From assembly GCA_018873225.1 (NCBI GenBank), contig JAEILZ010000003.1, positions 4,712,001 to 4,776,000 on the forward strand: a stretch of 64,000 nt of DNA. Reading direction: 5' to 3'. Under the pieces are notes generated by a model. It saw nothing but the letters and a program-made list of their open reading frames with translations, searched no databases and had not been told where the DNA came from. Source of the DNA: [Phialemoniopsis] sp. UDSM-2020. Lineage: Eukaryota; Ascomycota; Sordariomycetes; Thyridiales; Thyridiaceae. Shown here piece after piece: positions 59,493 to 64,000 of the stretch (position 1 is its first letter; every line of letters starts with the position of its first letter). Made by a program: the position numbers and the translations under genes.

Positions 59493-59966
59493 GTCTGGCA
59501 CGTGTGGACATGGCCTTGATGTCTCTAGAGGGACAGCGCGCGCGGAAGCAGGAGGTTTTCCTTTGAAATATCACGATGATGAGCAACTGCAGACTTTGAA
59601 ATCTATATCCTTGTTCCATTTTCCCAACATGAAAAAGCTAATTACAATCATTCTACCGTATAAAAGGTGCATGTCATCTACCGTGGAGGTGGTCCTTTTC
59701 TCGAACTCCCAACTCTTCACAGCAGGTAGTAACTAAAACAAACGAAACACAACATAGCCATGAGAAAGCCGTGCCAGAGAAAAGGAACGCAGACAGGATG
59801 CACAAGAGACATGAGATGCAAATGCCCAAATTCTTTCATTCTATCCACAGTCTCCCCTAACTCTTCACACACAACAAAGTACACGAACTCCTCGAAAAGA
59901 TATCCATTTCCTCCGCATTAACTTCAACTCTATTTTATCGACACTTTGCCCGGAAGACATCTTTTT
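59493..59966. other. Intergenic between convergent genes
   Basis: A 474-nt 3'-to-3' spacer. No gene is seen. Confidence 0.6.
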
Positions 59967-61775
59967 TTACAGCATCATCATACCGGCGCCAGTGGCCATG
60001 GCGACCAGGACGTAGGCGCCGACGGCGAGGTTGCCGATCGTGAAGGCGTTCTGGATGGGGATCGGGGCGGCGACGTTCTTGGTGCCCGTGGCGCTCGAGC
60101 CGCTGCCCGTCTTGGCGGCCGTGGCCGTGGCGGCGAAGCTGTTGGACGCGCTGGCCGACGACAGCAGGGCCGAGCAGCTCGAGGCGGCGGCCTTGGGCGT
60201 GGCGAGCGAGGCCTGGCCCTTGAAGTCGCAGGCGTCCTTGGCCGAGTTCTGCGACTTGTAGTAGGCGTCGAGGGCGAAGCCGAGCTGCTGCTTGGGCGTG
60301 CACATGGAGAAGGCCCCAAAGACACCGGTCGTGGTGTTGCCCTGGATGCCGGTGCAAGGGTTGCCCTTGAGGCCGCAGACGGTGCCGAAGAGGTCACCGT
60401 AGTTCTCCTCGTCGACGTTGGACGAGACGGTGCAGGACAGGCTGTTGTACATGCACTCGCAGGTGGCCTTGTTGGGGGTCGGGGGCAGGTTCGAGTTGGC
60501 CTGCCAGTTGGAGTTGAGAGGGGGGCAGGCGGCCGGGCTGTTGGTGGGGTTGTACGAGGCCATGGCAGTCGAGCTGGGGGAGACCTTGGCGATAACGGTC
60601 TTGAGGGCGCCGTAGTTCTTCATGGTCGAAGCCTTGCCACCGCTGAGCGTAACTAGACCTGTACATGGGCAAAGCGGTTAGTTTCATAGGCTCCATCGAG
60701 ACGGTGCAGGGGAGAAAGAGATGGCACATACCGTAGTCGTGAGTCTCCTGGAAGTACTCGTAGACAATACCGCCGGAGATAACGCCAGTCATGTCGTCAG
60801 AGTAGAGAGCAACAGTCTCATCCCAGATACGGCCCTCGGCACCACCCTGGGTGTTGCAGCCGTACTCGGCGAAGAAGACGGGGACCGAGTAGTTCTTGAA
60901 GAAGTTGACCTGGTCCTCGTAGCCGGACTGCTTGAACGAAGACTTGCCGCACCACGAGTAGATGTTGTATCCCCAGTAGTCGATGGCATCGGACTGGTTA
61001 CCGCAGTTGAAGTAGTGAGCGATCTCGGCACGGATATCAGCGTCGTCGTTGGCAGCGTAGCCGACACCCATCCAGCGGCCACCCTTGGAGGTGAGGTAGG
61101 CCTTGGTGTCGCGGACGGCAGCCTTGACGTAGGCCGAGGCGCCCGTGTTGGTCTTGTTGTTGGAGACCTCGTTACCGGCGAAGAAGCCGATGACGTTGGA
61201 GTACTTGCTCATCTCGTCGACGACGGCCTTGTAGCGGTCGAAGAGCTCGGTGTTCCAGGCCGGGGAGTCGCGGTTGATGGACAGCGAGGGCTCGCTCAGG
61301 TCGGACACGACGTAGATGCCAGCATCGTCGAGCAGCTTCATGCAGGCGCTGTGGTCCTTGGTGGGGTCGATGGCATAGGTTCGGATCGTGTTTGTCTTCA
61401 GGCCGGCCAGGAGGGGCACGTCCTGCTTGCAGCGGTCGACGTCGGCGAGGGGATCGTCGTAGGGGGCGGAGGCGTTGGTCGAACCAGCGGCACCGGTGCC
61501 TTGCTGGTAGGCGACACCACGCATGAAGAATTGTGTGCCGTTCTCGAAGAAGAACTTGGTACCCTGTCGTGGAAAAGCAAGGTCAGCCCCAAATTCGATG
61601 CTGGACCGGATGCCCGCGGCGTCCGCAACAGACCGTGGCTCTCCAAGCCAAGGAATCACGCAGCACAAAAGCACAACAACGCGCTTACCTTCATGATGAT
61701 GGGGTCGAGAGCGGCGTTAGCCTGGCTCACGAGGAGCATGGAAGCGACAGCTGCGGACAGCGTTCGGAAGCCCAT
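59967..61775 (-). CDS. GPI-anchored beta-1,3-glucanosyltransferase, GH72 with CBM43
   Basis: Exons 61775-61689, 61563-60732 and 60658-59967 join in frame to 536 residues. A signal peptide covers roughly residues 1-22. The GH72 domain includes FFMRGVAYQQG, TNTIRTYAID and YVVSDLSEPS; the catalytic Glu161 is in FFAGNEVSNN and Glu262 in FFAEYGCNT. The Cys-rich CBM43/X8 module follows (ACPPLNSNW ... CECMYNSLSCTV ... NPCTGIQG). A Ser/Ala/Thr-rich stretch and a terminal hydrophobic segment give the GPI-anchor signal. The enzyme cuts and re-joins beta-1,3-glucan chains at the outer plasma membrane and cell wall (Gas1/Gel family). The 5' leader on the minus strand is pyrimidine-rich, usual for strongly expressed fungal genes. 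Confidence 0.96.
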
Positions 61776-64000
61776 CTTGACGGATCAAATGGAACTTCTA
61801 GGGGGTGGGTAGTAGAATGCGAAGATTGAGGACGGAGGATGTCTTCTGGTAGCGACGGGAGTTTTGTACGGTTTGATGGGTCGTATAGACTGGCACACAC
61901 GTTGGCACTAAGGCAGGTCGAGGAATTGATCCAAGGTCTGACTGGAATGACGCGTGGAACGTGGGGAGTGGTGGTGATACCGACGCGGATTAGGCCGGAC
62001 ACAGGCTTTGGTTAATAAAAAAATCCAGATATTCAACGAGAGTCTGAAAGAGAACAAGGCGCAGTAAGAAGAAAGCCTTCCCACGCGCAACAAGAAGCAA
62101 TTGGTGATGGAAAAAAGGGACAAATGACTGGAAGAATGTTTTGAAGTTTCAAGAGAGAGGAGAGAGGAGTCCCAAGAGGAGGTTTCGAGACGGAGGAAGG
62201 GGGTGATCAAGTATGGAGTGTGGTAGGGGGCGATGATTGAGGCTAGCTGGGACTGGCGGGCCTCCCGATCTGGCAATGGGACCCAGTAAAAGTTGGTAGT
62301 TGGCGATCTGCCTTTGTCCCCTTCCAGGGGGTGACGAAGCCCGAAAGGCCCGTTGCTGGCCAGATTCTGCTGTTCGTTAGCGGGCACTGGGCGGGTTGGA
62401 CCACTGTGAGGAGCGGCATCTTCCCCTGTGGTTCCAAGGGGAGATTTGATGCAGTGGCGCAGCACCTCCCCCTCGGACCCCTGAATGGTACGAATGGTAC
62501 GTGCACTGCTACATGCGAAATGAGTGGCCAATAGCCGGGCCCATCAGGTACCAGTGCGGTTCCCACCAGGTGCCCACCGACAATCTCGCCTCAAGGTCGG
62601 CCAGACCATCCACACCACCAACCCACCATGCCTGATATTGTCGTCTCTTTCCCAGCTCACTCAATGAGGAAAACCTCGTATAACATTGTATAATACTACA
62701 TACACTGCAAGCACGTGAGAAAATAGCCGTTTTATTCCATTTCCGTGTATCGACCTCGCATTCAGCGTGAGCAGGCAGCTCCGTAAACTCAGCTTGCTGA
62801 CAGGCTGCATTTGGGGGTCTCTCTACTTGGCATCAACCAATGATTGCGCCCAGCCAATTCTCATTTCACACACCGTCTTGGACGGTCTTGGGACCTCAGG
62901 GTGCGGCCTTGGCCATTCGGATTGCCAGGAGACGACACCGACACCACATCAAGAAAGTCGCCAGTCTCCACCCAGAAACAGATCGCTCACGACTCTGCAT
63001 GCACATCCAAATGCCACAGAACCAGGATCTCTTGGCAACATGTGCTCCAGATACAGCAACGAAGGGCCCGCCAACCTGCATTCCACTCCTCAGGGCATAG
63101 CGTCAGGTACGTGCCAGTGCGCTCTCAAAAGAGGAGCGCCGGAGACCTTTTGCGGCGACGATGGTGGATCTAAAATTGGAGATGCGCTAGCCAGTGAACA
63201 ATGAAGCATTGTTCTCCCAGTGACGAAGGACACTTACGACAGCACCTAATCATCATCTCTCCGTTGCTCTCGTACTGTCGCAGGTAAACAGCTGCTCTTG
63301 AATTTTATGCAAAGCACAGATGGCAGCCTGTCAAGACTGGAATTGCATGATGTCAAGATTGAGCCTGCCCAGTTCGATGAACTTGAGATTTTACTTGTTT
63401 TGGTGCTTGATCAAATAGCTCAGGCGCCACCGTCCAAATTCAGATGAAGAAGGCACATCCAATCCAACCCCGTCCTAGTCTCATCAACCAAACTCCATGA
63501 CAGCAGCATCCTGCTGTCAAATTATTCCCGCAAGAACCTTGAGATGATCCAAGAATAGCATGGGCTCGAGAAACAAGCTTTTTCGATGCCGACGACTGAT
63601 GACGCCCCCCTCACTTCACTGCGATTTGGGGTCTTTTGCAGCACCTTTAGCTGGTGAGGATGCGCCTCCGAACGCGCGTCCACCCATCCTCTCGTCGACA
63701 TGCTCTCGTATCCCACCGGATTCGACAGCTCAATCGCAACACTGGAGATTTTTAGTGGCGCCTGTTTGAGCTTAGTCCATCTCTTTCCCACATGGGCAAA
63801 GGCTCGTCGATTCCAATCCACAGTCCGCACCGCAGAAGCACCGCCGTTCGTGGAGAGCGAAGAAGCACTGAACACTGGGGGAGGTCCCACCCAGGCGAGA
63901 CGCCTCGGAACCCCTGGCTTCCGACCGAGCGAATCCAGGGACGCTGTTTCGTGATGTTTGAGGTCGCTATGGCAAGACAGCGACAGACAGCTTGGACAGT
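61776..64000. other. Intergenic, no gene seen
   Basis: About 2.2 kb. The first ~500 nt presumably hold the 5' leader and promoter of the GH72 gene. Open frames of up to 207 residues are low-complexity or Arg/Ser-rich and do not look coding. A gene starting past the window end cannot be excluded. Confidence 0.5.

Noticed and set aside
61908..62531. 207-residue minus-strand frame upstream of the GH72 gene
   Set aside because: It overlaps the pyrimidine-rich 5' leader and reads as Ser/Leu/Arg-rich filler; probably UTR.

Overview
The window looks like a gene-dense stretch of a filamentous ascomycete chromosome (Pezizomycotina, probably a plant-associated Sordariomycete). The evidence is short 45-90 nt GT-AG introns, Zn2Cys6 regulators, HET and patatin/NB-ARC/TPR recognition proteins, large MFS families and secreted plant-cell-wall enzymes. 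The species call is inference. For almost every multi-exon gene I derived splice sites by eye, and the joined exons close in frame.

Layout. 0-1 kb: the 3' part of a short-chain dehydrogenase (SDR). 1.4-9.5 kb: four F-box paralogues (two +, two -), one truncated and one with a possible frame break, with remnants of a small Cys-containing protein gene between the first two. 10.3-15.7 kb: an FHIP/RAI16-like endosome-dynein adaptor convergent with an MFS transporter. 16.3-18.1 kb: a HET-domain gene broken by one frameshift. 18.6-21.1 kb: two divergent SDRs. 23.0-23.7 kb: a secreted GH11 xylanase. 25.7-27.9 kb: an AAAP amino-acid transporter with a 9-nt microexon. 30.3-31.6 kb: a T5orf172/GIY-YIG protein. 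32.5-35.9 kb: a patatin-NB-ARC-TPR NLR-type gene with two frameshifts.

37.2-49.7 kb is the most coherent block. It holds a siderophore-type transporter whose upstream region carries an exact SREA-type ATCWGATAA site, an intronless cytosolic SsuA/THI5-like binding-protein-fold gene, and then two successive modules of a Zn2Cys6 regulator divergent from an MFS transporter (Dal5-like, then DHA2-like). Three GATA sites lie in the first shared promoter. This suggests a nutrient-acquisition locus, possibly for a nitrogen- or sulfur-containing organic anion; the substrate is unknown.

50.3-51.7 kb: a secreted GH28 endopolygalacturonase, followed by a small unrecognised protein (52.1-52.9 kb). 54.9-59.5 kb: a divergent FAD monooxygenase and BAHD-like acyltransferase, a possible minimal tailoring pair. 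60.0-61.8 kb: a GPI-anchored GH72/CBM43 glucanosyltransferase. The last 2.2 kb shows no gene. I saw no tRNA, rRNA, CRISPR array or intact transposon.
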